A stretch of 64,000 bases of DNA from Streptomyces sp. SLBN-31 (GCF_006715395.1 NZ_VFNC01000003.1:62001-126000), one strand, 5' to 3'; positions 9,231 to 18,549 are shown, numbered from the stretch's first letter. Notes: generated from the letters alone by a model not told the origin. Numbers and translations: made by a program.

Positions 9231-11033
9231 TCACGCGTCCTCGGCGAGTTCGAGCCAGCGCAGCTCCAGTTCCTCCCGCTGGCCGGCCAAGTCACGCAGT
9301 TCCGCGTCCAGTTCCGCCACCTTCGCGAAGTCCGTGGCGTTCTCGGCGATCTGGGCGTGCAGCTTGGTCTCCCGCTCGGAGACCTTGTCCAACTGCCGCT
9401 CGATCTTCTGCAGTTCCTTCTTCGCGGCGCGCTGGTCGGCGGAGCTCTTCTCGGCGACGGGCTTGTCCGCGACCGGGGCGGCCGCGGCGACCGCCTCCTC
9501 CATCCGCTGCCGTCGCTCCAGGTACTCGTCGATGCCACGCGGCAGCATCCGCAACGTGGCGTCGCCCAGCAGCGCGAAGACGCGGTCGGTGGTGCGCTCG
9601 ACGAAGAACCGGTCGTGGGAGATGACGATCATCGAGCCGGGCCAGCCGTCGAGGAGGTCCTCCAGCTGGGTCAGGGTCTCGATGTCGAGGTCGTTGGTGG
9701 GCTCGTCGAGGAAGAGGACGTTGGGCTCGTCCATGAGCAGCCGCAGCAGCTGGAGCCGGCGGCGCTCACCGCCGGAGAGGTCGCCGACCGGCGTCCACTG
9801 CTTCTCCTTGTTGAAGCCGAACGTCTCGCACAGCTGCCCGGCGGTCATCTCGCGTCCCTTGCCGAGGTCGACGCGCTCGCGCACCTGCTGGACGGCCTCC
9901 AGCACCCGCAGGTTCGGGTTCAGCTCGGCGACCTCCTGGGAGAGGTAGGCGAGCTTGACGGTCTTGCCCACGCTGACCCGCCCGCCCACGGGCTGTGTCT
10001 CGCCCTCCGTGCGGGCCGCCTCCGCCATCGCCCGCAGCAGGGAGGTCTTGCCGGCGCCGTTCACACCGACCAGGCCGATGCGGTCGCCGGGGCCGAGCTG
10101 CCAGGTGACGTGCTTGAGCAGCACCTTGGGGCCGGCCTGGACGGTGACGTCCTCCAGGTCGAAGACCGTCTTGCCGAGTCGCGAGGAGGCGAACTTCATC
10201 AGCTCGGAGCTGTCCCGGGGCGGCGGTACGTCCTTGATCAGCTCGTTGGCGGCCTCGACGCGGAAGCGCGGCTTGGAGGTGCGCGCGGGTGCCCCGCGGC
10301 GCAGCCAGGCCAGCTCCTTGCGGACGAGGTTCTGCCGCTTGGCCTCCTCGGTGGCGGCGATGCGCTCGCGCTCGGCGCGTGCGAAGACGTAGTCCGAGTA
10401 GCCGCCCTCGTACTCGTAGACGTCGCCCTTCTGCACGTCCCACATGCGCGTGCACACCTGGTCCAGGAACCAGCGGTCGTGCGTGACGCAGACCAGCGCG
10501 GAGCGGCGCTCGCGCAGGTGACGGGCGAGCCAGGCGATGCCCTCGACGTCGAGGTGGTTGGTCGGCTCGTCGAGGACGATCAGGTCCTGTTCCTCGATGA
10601 GCAGTTTGGCCAGGGCGATACGGCGGCGCTCACCGCCGGACAGGGGCGCGATGACGGTGTCGAGGCCCTGCGGGAAACCGGGCAGGTCCAGCCCGCCGAA
10701 CAGCCCGGTGAGCACGTCCCGGATCTTGGAGTTGCCCGCCCACTCGTGGTCGGCCATGTCGCGGATGACCTCGTGCCGCACGGTGGCGTTCGGGTCCAGG
10801 GAGTCGTGCTGGGTGAGCACCCCCAGGCGCAGCCCTCCGGAGTGGGTGACGCGCCCGGTGTCGGCCTCCTCGAGCTTGGCCAGCATGCGGATGAGCGTGG
10901 TCTTGCCGTCCCCGTTGCGTCCCACGACCCCGATCCGGTCGCCTTCGGAGACGCCGAGGGAGACGCCGTCGAGGAGGGCACGAGTGCCGTACACCTTGCT
11001 GACGTTCTCGACATTGACCAGATTGACGGCCAT
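9231..11033 (-). CDS. ABC-F family ATPase (Uup/EttA-like, ribosome-associated)
   Basis: A soluble 600-residue protein with two ABC ATPase domains and no membrane segments. Domain 1 has Walker A GRNGDGKTT (about 38-46), signature LSGGERRR and Walker B LIVLDEPTNHLD. A charged linker follows (about 235-285, ERERIAATEEAKRQN). Domain 2 has GVNGAGKTS, LSGGERRR and VLFLDEPTNDLD. The C-terminal 85 residues form a Lys/Glu-rich coiled coil (AAKKELQKIERQLDKVSERE), typical of Uup-type members that bind DNA or ribosomes. ABC-F proteins act on the ribosome, some giving antibiotic resistance; this one looks like the housekeeping kind because it sits among core genes. It starts at ATG 11033. Confidence 0.9.
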   Translation of the reverse strand: MAVNLVNVENVSKVYGTRALLDGVSLGVSEGDRIGVVGRNGDGKTTLIRMLAKLEEADTGRVTHSGGLRLGVLTQHDSLDPNATVRHEVIRDMADHEWAGNSKIRDVLTGLFGGLDLPGFPQGLDTVIAPLSGGERRRIALAKLLIEEQDLIVLDEPTNHLDVEGIAWLARHLRERRSALVCVTHDRWFLDQVCTRMWDVQKGDVYEYEGGYSDYVFARAERERIAATEEAKRQNLVRKELAWLRRGAPARTSKPRFRVEAANELIKDVPPPRDSSELMKFASSRLGKTVFDLEDVTVQAGPKVLLKHVTWQLGPGDRIGLVGVNGAGKTSLLRAMAEAARTEGETQPVGGRVSVGKTVKLAYLSQEVAELNPNLRVLEAVQQVRERVDLGKGREMTAGQLCETFGFNKEKQWTPVGDLSGGERRRLQLLRLLMDEPNVLFLDEPTNDLDIETLTQLEDLLDGWPGSMIVISHDRFFVERTTDRVFALLGDATLRMLPRGIDEYLERRQRMEEAVAAAAPVADKPVAEKSSADQRAAKKELQKIERQLDKVSERETKLHAQIAENATDFAKVAELDAELRDLAGQREELELRWLELAEDA

Positions 11034-11071
11034 TTCTCTCCTGCCCGGGGGGACGATCAGCCTCCCAGCGT

Positions 11072-11150
11072 AGGCCCTGTCGCCGGTCTCCCGTCGTCCG
11101 CCCGTAGGGCGGGGCCCCGCGGGGCAGGCGGGAGACCGGCGACAGGGCCT
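11072..11150. terminator. Long perfect inverted repeat, probable terminator
   Basis: Two perfectly complementary 22-bp arms (11072-11093 and 11129-11150) are separated by 35 bp that contain a further GC-rich hairpin (GGGGCCCCGCGGGGC region). It lies 55 bp downstream of the amidase stop and just upstream of the ABC-F start, both minus. As RNA it would form a very stable stem, most simply terminating the amidase transcript. Confidence 0.7.
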
Positions 11151-11204
11151 CAGCGCGCCGGTGGCTGGCCGATCCCGAGCAGGGTGGCCTGTGGAAAACC
11201 GGGA

Positions 11205-12347
11205 TCAGCCTGAGGCGTCCGCGCGGACCTCGGTCAGGAGGTCGTACATCGTCCGGCCGGGGCAGTCGGTCTGGAGCCAGTCGCGGTGGCCGCCGACCGT
11301 CGTGACGTTCTTGGTGACGCCGTTGACGGGGTTGGTGTACGTGATCTGCGCCCGCGGGTCGAGGCCCTTGAAGCGGGCGATCACCTTGATCAGGCGGGTC
11401 AGCGAGGCTCTCGCGGCGTCCGTGGGGCCTTGGTCGGTCAGGGTGCCGAGGAGGGCGATGCCGAGGTTGCCGGAGTTGTAGCCGGCGGTGTGGAAGGCGG
11501 TGACCAGGTCGCCGTCGGTGTTGAAGGCGGGGATGCCGTCGTCGCCGGAGTAGCGGCCCTCGTAGACGTCGCCGGCCTCGTCGATCAGGAAGTGGTAGCC
11601 GATGTCGCCCCAGTCAAGGGTGACCGCGTGGTACTCGTAGATCGCGCGCACGGTCGCCGCCGGGTCGGGGTCGTCGTTCGGGGTGTCCGTGTGGTGGACC
11701 GTGATCGACTGCAGCGCGTAGTACTTCTCCGGCGAGTTGACCTGCCCGTTCTTGTACCGCTTGGACTCGTCGGCGCCCCAGGCCGGGCGGGACAGATACC
11801 GCACGCCACGCACGCGCGTGGGCTGCGAGGGCACCTGGAAGGTGCGGCCCGGCCCGCGGGCGGTGTCGATCGCGAGCGAGCGCACGTCCGTCGTGCCGTC
11901 CGCCGCCCTCACCTCGTACGTCTTCGCGTTGCCGGCCGCCACCAGGGCCGTGCCGCCGCCGTCGACGCTCGCGCAGCCGCCGGTGAGCGACTGGAAGCCG
12001 GTGTCGCCCGGGAAGCGGATGCCCGCGCCGCCCGGGTCGCCGCTCCAGCGCACGCCGACGTAGGAGGCGGCGAAGGAGGTGGTGGCGGTACCGGTGCCGA
12101 TGGCGGCGGCCGAGCGGGTCGCCGGGAACGTCTCCGGCGTGGTGGCGGGGTCGCCGCCGGAGGCCGAGCCGGAACCGGAGCCGGGGGCGGAACCGGGGTC
12201 GGACTCGGTGGCCGCGAAGACGGCCGGCGTCAGGACGGCGGCGCCGGCCATGGCCACGCCGGCGCCGATCGCGCCCCGGCGTGACAGAGACCGCTTGCGG
12301 CGGTGGGTGGGCGCGGAGGCAGGGGTGGGGGGTTCGGACTCGGGCAC
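11205..12347 (-). CDS. Secreted peptidoglycan amidase (PGRP/Amidase_2), Tat-exported
   Basis: N-acetylmuramoyl-L-alanine amidase-type cell-wall hydrolase of 380 residues. A twin-arginine signal is evident near the N-terminus (SLSRRGAIGAGVAMAG then a hydrophobic stretch ending AVFAA), so export of the folded, metal-loaded enzyme is expected. The C-terminal 200 residues are a peptidoglycan-recognition domain: LSRPAWGADES, ITVHHTDTP (zinc His), YHFLIDEAGDVYEGR, GNLGIALLG and GGHRDWLQTDCPG, with the second zinc His and the Cys ligand. A region of about 150 residues between signal and PGRP is unassigned. The GTG at 12347 has GAAGGA at correct spacing; the in-frame extension to 12407 does not. Confidence 0.88.
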   Translation of the reverse strand: MPESEPPTPASAPTHRRKRSLSRRGAIGAGVAMAGAAVLTPAVFAATESDPGSAPGSGSGSASGGDPATTPETFPATRSAAAIGTGTATTSFAASYVGVRWSGDPGGAGIRFPGDTGFQSLTGGCASVDGGGTALVAAGNAKTYEVRAADGTTDVRSLAIDTARGPGRTFQVPSQPTRVRGVRYLSRPAWGADESKRYKNGQVNSPEKYYALQSITVHHTDTPNDDPDPAATVRAIYEYHAVTLDWGDIGYHFLIDEAGDVYEGRYSGDDGIPAFNTDGDLVTAFHTAGYNSGNLGIALLGTLTDQGPTDAARASLTRLIKVIARFKGLDPRAQITYTNPVNGVTKNVTTVGGHRDWLQTDCPGRTMYDLLTEVRADASG

Positions 12348-12498
12348 GAGTGATCCTTCGGCTGTGCAGAGGTCGTCACGCGCAACAGCAAGCGCTTGAA
12401 GTATCAACGGACCTTATCCGTCCCACCCACCCCGCCCGTAGCGCGGTCGTGGGACGTTCCTGTGGAGATCGGGCGAAGATCCCCTCGCGGACGCGCCC

Positions 12499-13407
12499 CT
12501 ACGCGTGCGTGCCGCCGAGCACCGTCGCGCCCGGTGCCGGACCCGACGTCGTACGCACCGTGCGGCAGGTGCCCGAGGCCTCCAGCGCCTCCGCCACCTT
12601 CGCCGCCGACCGCGCGTCTCGGGCGAGGAACGCCGTCGTCGGCCCCGATCCGGAGACGAGCGCGGCGAGGGAGCCGGCGGCGCGGCCCGTGGCCAGGGTG
12701 TCGGCGAGCTCCGGGAAGAGCGAGAGGGCGGCGGGCTGCAGGTCGTTGGAGACGGCGGCGGCGAGCGCGTCCGCGTCGCCCTTGGCGAGGGCGTCGAGCA
12801 GCTCCTGAGAGGCGACCGGCTCGGGGACGTCGAGGCCCGCCGTGAGCCGGTCGAACTCCCGGAACACGGCCGGCGTCGACAGCCCCCGCCCGGCCATCGC
12901 GAACACCCAGTGGAAGGTGCCGCCCACCTCCAGGGCGGTCAGCTGTTCGCCGCGCCCGGTGCCCAGCGCCGCCCCGCCGACCAGGCTGAACGGCACGTCA
13001 CTGCCCAACTCGGCGCAGATGGCGAGCAGTTCGGCCCGGGAGGCGCCCGCACCCCACAGCGCGTCGCAGGCCAGCAGCGCGCCCGCGCCGTCCGCGCTGC
13101 CGCCCGCCATGCCGCCGGCGACCGGGATGTCCTTGGCGATGTGGATGTGCACGGCCGGCTCGATGCCCCGACGTTCGGCGAGCGCGAGCGCGGCCCGCGC
13201 GGCGAGGTTCGTACGGTCCAGGGGGACCTGGTCGGCGTCGGCGCCCTCGCAGGTGACGCGCAGTTCCTCGGCCGGCGTCACGGTCACCTCGTCGTAGAGG
13301 CCGACCGCGAGGAAGACGTTGGCCAGGTCGTGGAAGCCGTCGGGTCGGGCGGCACCCACCGCGAGCTGCACGTTGACCTTGGCGGGGACGCGGACGGTGA
13401 CGCTCAC
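12499..13407 (-). CDS. ispE: 4-diphosphocytidyl-2-C-methyl-D-erythritol kinase
   Basis: ATP-dependent kinase of the MEP (non-mevalonate) isoprenoid pathway, phosphorylating the 2-hydroxyl of CDP-methylerythritol. The 302 residues have GHMP-kinase motifs: [14 protein letters not shown] at the N-terminus (substrate lysine), [17 protein letters not shown] (ATP-binding loop, about 97-113) and [11 protein letters not shown] near the C-terminus. The GTG start at 13407 overlaps the rsmA stop by four bases (GTGA), so the two are coupled. The rsmA-ispE pairing is conserved in actinobacteria. Confidence 0.96.
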   Translation of the reverse strand: MSVTVRVPAKVNVQLAVGAARPDGFHDLANVFLAVGLYDEVTVTPAEELRVTCEGADADQVPLDRTNLAARAALALAERRGIEPAVHIHIAKDIPVAGGMAGGSADGAGALLACDALWGAGASRAELLAICAELGSDVPFSLVGGAALGTGRGEQLTALEVGGTFHWVFAMAGRGLSTPAVFREFDRLTAGLDVPEPVASQELLDALAKGDADALAAAVSNDLQPAALSLFPELADTLATGRAAGSLAALVSGSGPTTAFLARDARSAAKVAEALEASGTCRTVRTTSGPAPGATVLGGTHA

Positions 13408-14312
13408 TGGGGACGGGGCTCCTTGTGCTCGACGGGCCCGGCGGCGCCGGCCCCCTTGTTCTCCGCGATGCGCGCGAACTCCTCGACGGTGAGCGCCTCG
13501 CCGCGCGCCTGCGGCGACACCCCGGCGGCGACCAGGGCCGCCTCCGCCGCCGGGGCCGAACCGGCCCATCCGGCGAGCGCGGCCCGCAGCGTCTTGCGGC
13601 GCTGCGCGAAGGCGGCGTCGACCACGGCGAACACCTCGGCCTTGGAGGCGGTGGTCCGGACCGGCTCGGTGCGCCGGGTGAGCGCCACGAGGCCGCTGTC
13701 GACGTTCGGCGCGGGCCAGAAGACGTTCCGCCCGATCGCCCCGGCCCGCTTGACCTCGGCGTACCAGTTGGCCTTCACGGACGGCACGCCGTACACCTTC
13801 GAACCGGGCCCCGCGGCGAGGCGGTCGGCGACCTCCGACTGGACCATGACCAGGGTGCGTTCGATGGTCGGGAAGGTCTCGAGCATGTGCAGCAGGACCG
13901 GGACGGCGACGTTGTACGGCAGGTTCGCCACCAGCGCCGTCGGGGCGGGGCCGGGCAGCTCGGCGACGTGCATCGCGTCGGAGTGGACCAGCGCGAAACT
14001 CCCGGCGCGCTCCGGCATGCGGGCCGCGACGGTCGCGGGCAGCGCGGCGGCCAGTACGTCGTCGATCTCCACGGCGATGACGTGCTCGGCGGCCTCCAGC
14101 AGCGCGAGCGTCAGCGAGCCGAGCCCGGGGCCGACCTCCACCACCACGTCGTCGGGGCGGACTTCGGCGGTGCGCACGATACGGCGGACCGTGTTCGCGT
14201 CGATCACGAAGTTCTGGCCGCGCTGCTTGGTGGGACGCACGCCGAGGGCGGCCGCGAGTTCGCGTACGTCGGCGGGCCCGAGGAGGGCGTCTGGGGCGGG
14301 GCTGCTGCTCAC
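13404..14312 (-). CDS. rsmA: 16S rRNA adenine dimethyltransferase (KsgA/RsmA)
   Basis: Dimethylates the two adjacent adenines in the 3' terminal loop of 16S rRNA (A1518/A1519 in E. coli) late in 30S assembly. The 302 residues include [15 protein letters not shown] at the N-terminus, the AdoMet motif [17 protein letters not shown] (about 50-66), VAVEID-type acidic ribose contact (IAVEIDD), and the catalytic NLPYN. The start is GTG 14312 ([12 protein letters not shown]). No good Shine-Dalgarno lies before it, and the DNA from 14328 outward is a 32-bp tandem repeat reaching the rpfB stop. The open frame continues upstream through the repeat, but that extension is not protein-like. Confidence 0.94.
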   Translation of the reverse strand: MSSSPAPDALLGPADVRELAAALGVRPTKQRGQNFVIDANTVRRIVRTAEVRPDDVVVEVGPGLGSLTLALLEAAEHVIAVEIDDVLAAALPATVAARMPERAGSFALVHSDAMHVAELPGPAPTALVANLPYNVAVPVLLHMLETFPTIERTLVMVQSEVADRLAAGPGSKVYGVPSVKANWYAEVKRAGAIGRNVFWPAPNVDSGLVALTRRTEPVRTTASKAEVFAVVDAAFAQRRKTLRAALAGWAGSAPAAEAALVAAGVSPQARGEALTVEEFARIAENKGAGAAGPVEHKEPRPQ

Positions 14313-14327
14313 GGGACAAGGGTACGG

Positions 14328-14452
14328 GGGCGTCGGCGCGGCCCCGTCCGCGCGGCTGAGGGCGTCGGCGCGGCCCCGTCCGCGCGGCTGAGGGCGTCGG
14401 CGCGGCCCCGTCCGCGCGGCTGAGGGCGTCGGCGCGCTCCCGTCGGCGCGGC
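14328..14452. repeat. Tandem 32-bp repeat (3 perfect copies plus a degenerate fourth)
   Basis: Three identical 32-bp units occupy 14328-14359, 14360-14391 and 14392-14423, each starting GGGCGTCGGCGCGG and ending CGCGGCTGA. A diverged fourth copy runs up to the rpfB stop codon. As minus-strand RNA each unit can fold GCGCGG-ACGGGG-CCGCGC. The repeats fill nearly all the rpfB-rsmA spacer and end 15 bp before the rsmA start, so they may attenuate or separate the two genes. A unit length not divisible by three argues against coding. Confidence 0.9.
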
Positions 14453-15979
14453 TCACCCGTGCAGGCGCGTCCCGCAGTGCGGCCACGGGCTCGTCCCGCG
14501 CCGCATGTAGAGCTTCTTCGCCCGCAGCGTCTGCTCCTCCGCCGTGGCGTCCTGCGGCCGCCCGCTGCCGCCGAGGCTGTGCCAGGTGCGGGTGTCGAAC
14601 TGGTACAGGCCCCCGTACGTCCCCGAAGGGTCGACCGCGTCCGGCCTGCCGCCCGACTCGCACGCCGCCAGCCCGTGCCAGTTCAGGCCGTCCGCCCCGT
14701 GCGCGGACGTCGGCAGCGGCTTGGTGCCGACCCGCACGATCTGTCTGCGCGGCTCGCGCACCACGTCGGAGTCGGTCCTGCGCGGCTTCTGCCGGACGCC
14801 GTTGACGGTCCGCAGGGCGTAGGTGTCGCGCCGCAGACCCGGCTGCCCGGTCTGCTCGACGACCTCAGTCCCCTTGAACAGCGTGGGGTCGTTCCGGCGT
14901 TCCGTCTCGAACGGGATCGGCTCCTCGCGGACCTCCTCGCTGCCCCTCACACGCAGCACGGTCACCGTCTGTCCGTCGCGCGGGAAGCTGTCGCCCGGGA
15001 CGGACGTCGTGTCCTCGCCGCGCAGGGTGACGCCTGCCTCCTCGACGGCCTCGCGCACGGTCGCCGCGTTCGTGCGTACGGTGCGGGCGCGGCCGTCGGC
15101 CATGATCGTCACGGAGCGTTCGGTGCGGACGTCGAGGGCGAGGCCGGCGCGTCCGATGGGCTGGGAGCGCGAGACGGACATGTACGCGCCCTCCGCGCGC
15201 ACGCCCAGTTGGTCGAGCGCCCCCTGCACGGTGTGCGCCGTCGTCCACATCTCGCGCCGGTGTCCGTCGAGTGTGAGCCGCACGGGGCGCCCGTAGTGCA
15301 CCGCCACCTCGTCGCCGCTGGCGAGCGCGGTGCCGGGGGCGGGCGCGACCACGTCGTGCTCCCCTACGGCGACGCCCTCCTCCGCGAGGAGTTCCGTCAC
15401 GTCGTCCGCGAAGGTGTGCAGGGTGCGCGGTTCGCCGTCGACGGTCAGCTCGATCGCCTTGTCGTTGGCGACGAACGCGGAGGTGCCGCCGGCGAGGAAG
15501 GCGACGACCAGCGCCTGCGGGAGCAGGCGGCGCACGGAGCTGTCCGAGCGCTCGGCGTACCGGACCTTGCGCCGGCGCGAACCGCGCCCGCCCGCGACGG
15601 CGCGCGCGACCTCGTCGGGCGCCCCCTCGTTCACCACGGGCCCCGTCTGACGCGGCAGCGCCGCCTCGTAGGGCTCGCGCGGCGCGTCGACACCGGTTCC
15701 GTACGCCTCGTACGCCTCGTACGCGGGCGCGTGCGGACCTCCGTACGCCCCAAGCGCACCGGACACCACCGTCGCCTCCGACACCACATGCGCCGCCGGC
15801 AGCGTCCGCGCGCTGTGCGCGTCGAAACCGCGGTCACGGAATCGGTCGTCGCCGAACCCCCCGTCGAATCCCTCGTCGAGGCCGTCTCCGAAGCCGTCGT
15901 ATCCCGGCGACGGCGGGTACGCCTCGGACGGCGCGGCCGGGCCGTACGCCTCATACGTCTCGTACTGCGAGTTGCTCAC
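14453..15979 (-). CDS. rpfB: Resuscitation-promoting factor RpfB (DUF348/G5/transglycosylase)
   Basis: Cell-wall lytic transglycosylase that promotes spore germination and exit from dormancy. The 508 residues run in order: a Gly/Tyr/Asp-rich cytoplasmic region (1-150) with repeated YEAYG, a membrane anchor (about 154-174, [20 protein letters not shown]), three DUF348 repeats (e.g. [32 protein letters not shown]), a G5 domain ([20 protein letters not shown]), and the C-terminal Rpf lysozyme-like domain. The last carries catalytic Glu in [10 protein letters not shown], then [10 protein letters not shown] and a second Cys in WPHCG for the conserved disulfide. The N-terminus is much longer than in mycobacterial RpfB. 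GTG start at 15979 with GGAG upstream. Neighbours tatD and rsmA-ispE are the usual RpfB context. Confidence 0.95.
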   Translation of the reverse strand: MSNSQYETYEAYGPAAPSEAYPPSPGYDGFGDGLDEGFDGGFGDDRFRDRGFDAHSARTLPAAHVVSEATVVSGALGAYGGPHAPAYEAYEAYGTGVDAPREPYEAALPRQTGPVVNEGAPDEVARAVAGGRGSRRRKVRYAERSDSSVRRLLPQALVVAFLAGGTSAFVANDKAIELTVDGEPRTLHTFADDVTELLAEEGVAVGEHDVVAPAPGTALASGDEVAVHYGRPVRLTLDGHRREMWTTAHTVQGALDQLGVRAEGAYMSVSRSQPIGRAGLALDVRTERSVTIMADGRARTVRTNAATVREAVEEAGVTLRGEDTTSVPGDSFPRDGQTVTVLRVRGSEEVREEPIPFETERRNDPTLFKGTEVVEQTGQPGLRRDTYALRTVNGVRQKPRRTDSDVVREPRRQIVRVGTKPLPTSAHGADGLNWHGLAACESGGRPDAVDPSGTYGGLYQFDTRTWHSLGGSGRPQDATAEEQTLRAKKLYMRRGTSPWPHCGTRLHG

Positions 15980-16096
15980 GCCGACACGCTCCAGGGGCCG
16001 TTGGGTCCAGAGGGGTCCGGATCGGGCCCACAGAACCTAGCGGAGCGACCGTCACTCTCCAAAGCGACGCGGCTACGCACAGTCGTGCGTTAAGGG

Positions 16097-16984
16097 TCAG
16101 TAATCGAAGGCGCGGGCGGTGTTCGCGGCGAGTGCCGTCGCCAGGACGTCCTCGTCGACGCCCCGGACGGCGGCCATGGCGCGCACCGTGACCGGAATGA
16201 GATACGGGGCGTTGGGCCGTCCGCGGTACGGCACCGGGGTGAGGAAGGGCGCGTCGGTCTCCACGAGCAGCAGCTCCGCCGGGGCCACCGCCAGGGCGTC
16301 GCGCAGGTTCTGGGCGTTCTTGAAGGTGACGTTGCCGGCGAAGGACATGAAGTAGCCGGCGCGGGCGCACGTCTCGGCCATCTCGGCGTCGCCGGAGTAG
16401 CAGTGGAAGACGGTGCGCTCGGGGGCGCCCTCCTCCTTCAGCACGCGCAGCACGTCCGCGTGGGCGTCGCGGTCGTGGATGACGAGCGCCTTGCCGTGCC
16501 GCTTGGCGATCTCGATGTGGGCGCGGAAGGAGCGCTCCTGCGCCTCCTTGCCCTCGGGTCCGGTGCGGAAGTAGTCGAGGCCGGTCTCGCCGACGCCCTT
16601 GACGTGGGGGAGCGCGGCCAGGCGGTCGATCTCGGCGAGCGCCTCGTCGAGCGCCGTGGCGCCCCCCGGTTCACGCGCCCCCTGCCGGGACCAGCCGTCG
16701 GGGTCGCCGTGCACGATGCGCGGCGCCTCGTTCGGGTGCAGGGCGACGGCGGCGTGGACGTTCTCGAACTCCTCTGCCGTCCGCGCTGCCCACTGCGAGC
16801 CGCGTACGTCGCAGCCGACCTGGACGACGGTGGTCACGCCCACCGACGCGGCCTTGGCCAGCGCCTCCTCCACCGTGCCGGACTGCATGTCGAGGTGGGT
16901 GTGGGAGTCGGCGACGGGCACCCTGAGGGGCGCCGGGAGCGGCGGTGCGCTCTGGTCACCGGTCTTCGAGCTGGAGGAAGGCAT
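16097..16984 (-). CDS. tatD: TatD-family metal-dependent hydrolase/DNase
   Basis: A 295-residue TIM-barrel hydrolase of the TatD family, 3'-5' DNase activity being known for E. coli TatD. Metal ligands are visible as ADSHTHLDM (HxH, about 26-32), GVGETGLDYF (Glu), ALVIHDRDAHADV (His), TVFHCYSGDAEMAE (His) and LLVETDAPFLTP (Asp). These are the TatD signatures in order. ATG 16984 follows GGATCGGGG. It lies upstream of rpfB-rsmA-ispE on the same strand, a gene order shared with other actinobacteria. The 117 bp to rpfB may hold a separate promoter. Confidence 0.94.
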   Translation of the reverse strand: MPSSSSKTGDQSAPPLPAPLRVPVADSHTHLDMQSGTVEEALAKAASVGVTTVVQVGCDVRGSQWAARTAEEFENVHAAVALHPNEAPRIVHGDPDGWSRQGAREPGGATALDEALAEIDRLAALPHVKGVGETGLDYFRTGPEGKEAQERSFRAHIEIAKRHGKALVIHDRDAHADVLRVLKEEGAPERTVFHCYSGDAEMAETCARAGYFMSFAGNVTFKNAQNLRDALAVAPAELLLVETDAPFLTPVPYRGRPNAPYLIPVTVRAMAAVRGVDEDVLATALAANTARAFDY

Positions 16985-17030
16985 GCCCCGATCCTACGAA
17001 AGGGGCATGCCGTCCCGGCCCCGGGAGCTG

Positions 17031-17444
17031 TCAGCCCGCCTTGCGCTGGAAGGGGTGCAGGAGATCGGACAGATGCCAGTGGTGGTGCTCCTCCGGCTCC
17101 GCGCCGTCGGCGGCCGGCTCCGGCGCCTCCACGGGCCCGGCCTGCGGGGCCTGCCGGTGGGACCGGTGCGCCGCGTCGTGCGCCGCGGAGACCCGCCCCG
17201 GCCGCATGATCCGCACGACGTGGGCGTCGCAGTTCTGGCAGGTCGGCCGGGACAGCGGGGAGGGGACGATCCGTCCGTTCGCCACGTACATCACGAACTC
17301 GTGGCCGTCGGCGTCGGTGTGGTGCTCTATCTCGTACGACTGCTCCCAGCCGTGCCCGCAGCGCATGCAGGCGAAGGAGTACGACTCATGGACGACCGCG
17401 GTGGCCGCGCCGCGCAGGGCGGTCTGTCCTTCGATCTCGCTCAT
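17031..17444 (-). CDS. Small zinc-ribbon protein of unknown function
   Basis: A 137-residue protein with two CxxC pairs, FACMRCGHGW (about residue 25) and PTCQNCDAHVV (about 73), spaced as a zinc ribbon. Between them is a beta-rich stretch (EQSYEIEHHTDADGHEFVMYV). The C-terminus is acidic and His-rich (EEHHHWHLSDLLHPF). No enzyme motif is seen; a nucleic-acid or protein-binding role is a guess. The start is ATG 17444 behind AGAGGAG at 7 nt. A strong hairpin sits immediately upstream of the ribosome site. The longer open frame to 17582 runs through this hairpin and is unlikely to be translated. Confidence 0.8.
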   Translation of the reverse strand: MSEIEGQTALRGAATAVVHESYSFACMRCGHGWEQSYEIEHHTDADGHEFVMYVANGRIVPSPLSRPTCQNCDAHVVRIMRPGRVSAAHDAAHRSHRQAPQAGPVEAPEPAADGAEPEEHHHWHLSDLLHPFQRKAG

Positions 17445-17459
17445 GCCAGCTCCTCTTGT

Positions 17460-17499
17460 CCGCTGGACAAAGGGACGGGTGCGTCCCTTCATCCAGTGG
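17460..17499 (-). promoter_or_regulatory. Hairpin directly upstream of the zinc-ribbon gene ribosome site
   Basis: An extended stem: outer arms CCGCTGG/CCAGTGG (one G-T pair) and inner arms AAGGGAC/GTCCCTT around a 6-nt loop. It ends 4 nt before the AGAGGAG ribosome site on the minus strand. It could act as a 5' leader structure controlling translation, or bind a protein as DNA. The minus-strand transcript start is not known. Confidence 0.5.
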
Positions 17500-17688
17500 A
17501 CGCTTCCGGCGGCGTGATCGCAGCAGGCCTGTCGAGTGTTGGATCCGATTTGGACTTTCCTTGCCATACCACCCCCGCTCACCCCTTGGGGCTTTGCTTT
17601 TCACGACAGCCCTTTGCCTGTCCGTGGGGCGCTCGCTCAGGAGAGATGCGCCCTGCTCAGAGGGGGTGTGGCGGACTTCACGAAAGTC

Positions 17689-18549
17689 TCACGAACCACT
17701 CGCCGAAGCGGCGTTCTTCGCGGCCACAACCGCGTCGAAGACCTCCCGTTTCGGCAGGCCCGCCTGGGCCGCGACGGCCGCGATCGCCTCCTTGCGGCGC
17801 TCCCCGGCCTCCTCGCGCACGCGCACACGGCGCACGAGCTCCTCGGCGCTCACGTCCTGCGCGCCCCGCTCGGGCGCCCCCTCCACAACCACCGTGATCT
17901 CGCCGCGCACCCCCGCGGCCGCCCACTCCGCGAGTTCCGCCAGCGGGCCGCGCCTGACCTCCTCGTACGTCTTGGTCAGTTCCCGGCACACGGCCGCCCG
18001 CCGGTCGGCGCCGAACGCCTCCGCCATCGCGGCGAGGGTGTCGTCGAGTCGGTGCGGGGCCTCGAAGTAGACGAGCGTGCGCCGCTCCTCGGCGACCTCC
18101 TTCAGGCGCGTCAGCCGTTCCCCCGCCTTGCGCGGCAGGAACCCCTCGAAGCAGAACCGGTCCACGGGAAGCCCCGACAGGGCGAGCGCGGTGAGCACGG
18201 CGGACGGGCCCGGCACGGCGGTGACCCGGATGTCCTTCTCCACGGCGGCGGCGACCAGCCGGTAACCGGGGTCGGACACGGAGGGCATGCCGGCGTCGGT
18301 GACGAGCAGCACGCGCGCCCCGTTCACCAGTTCCTCGACCAGCTCGGGTGTGCGGGCGGACTCGTTGCCCTCGAAGTACGACACCACGCGCCCCTTGGGC
18401 GTGACGCCCAGCGCCTGGGTCAGCCGCCTGAGCCGCCGCGTGTCCTCGGCGGCCACGAGGTCGGCCCCGGCGAGCTCCTGGGCCAGTCGCGGGGGCGCGT
18501 CCGCGATGTCGCCGATGGGGGTGCCTGCGAGTACGAGGATTCCGGTCAC
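17689..18549 (-). CDS. rsmI: 16S rRNA (cytidine-2'-O)-methyltransferase RsmI
   Basis: AdoMet-dependent enzyme that 2'-O-methylates C1402 of 16S rRNA (E. coli numbering). The 286 residues show tetrapyrrole-methylase-fold motifs: ILVLAGTPIGD at the N-terminus, VAAEDTRR, LVTDAGMPSVSDPG (AdoMet loop), VPGPSAVLTALALSGLP, FCFEGFLPRK and YFEAPHRL, which together are diagnostic for RsmI. GTG start at 18549 with GGGAGG/GGGGAG upstream; an ATG-initiated extension to 18606 is disfavoured. It is divergent from pmt across about 96 bp. Confidence 0.95.
   Translation of the reverse strand: MTGILVLAGTPIGDIADAPPRLAQELAGADLVAAEDTRRLRRLTQALGVTPKGRVVSYFEGNESARTPELVEELVNGARVLLVTDAGMPSVSDPGYRLVAAAVEKDIRVTAVPGPSAVLTALALSGLPVDRFCFEGFLPRKAGERLTRLKEVAEERRTLVYFEAPHRLDDTLAAMAEAFGADRRAAVCRELTKTYEEVRRGPLAELAEWAAAGVRGEITVVVEGAPERGAQDVSAEELVRRVRVREEAGERRKEAIAAVAAQAGLPKREVFDAVVAAKNAASASGS

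Noticed and set aside
9231..11033. Antibiotic-resistance ABC-F protein of the TlrC/VgaA type
   Set aside because: It has the C-terminal coiled coil of Uup-type proteins and lies among core genes with no biosynthetic cluster nearby.
14328..14452. Possible coding extension of rsmA through the 32-bp repeats
   Set aside because: The open frame exists, but the repeat unit is not a multiple of three, the residues are low-complexity, and RsmA homologs begin near GTG 14312.
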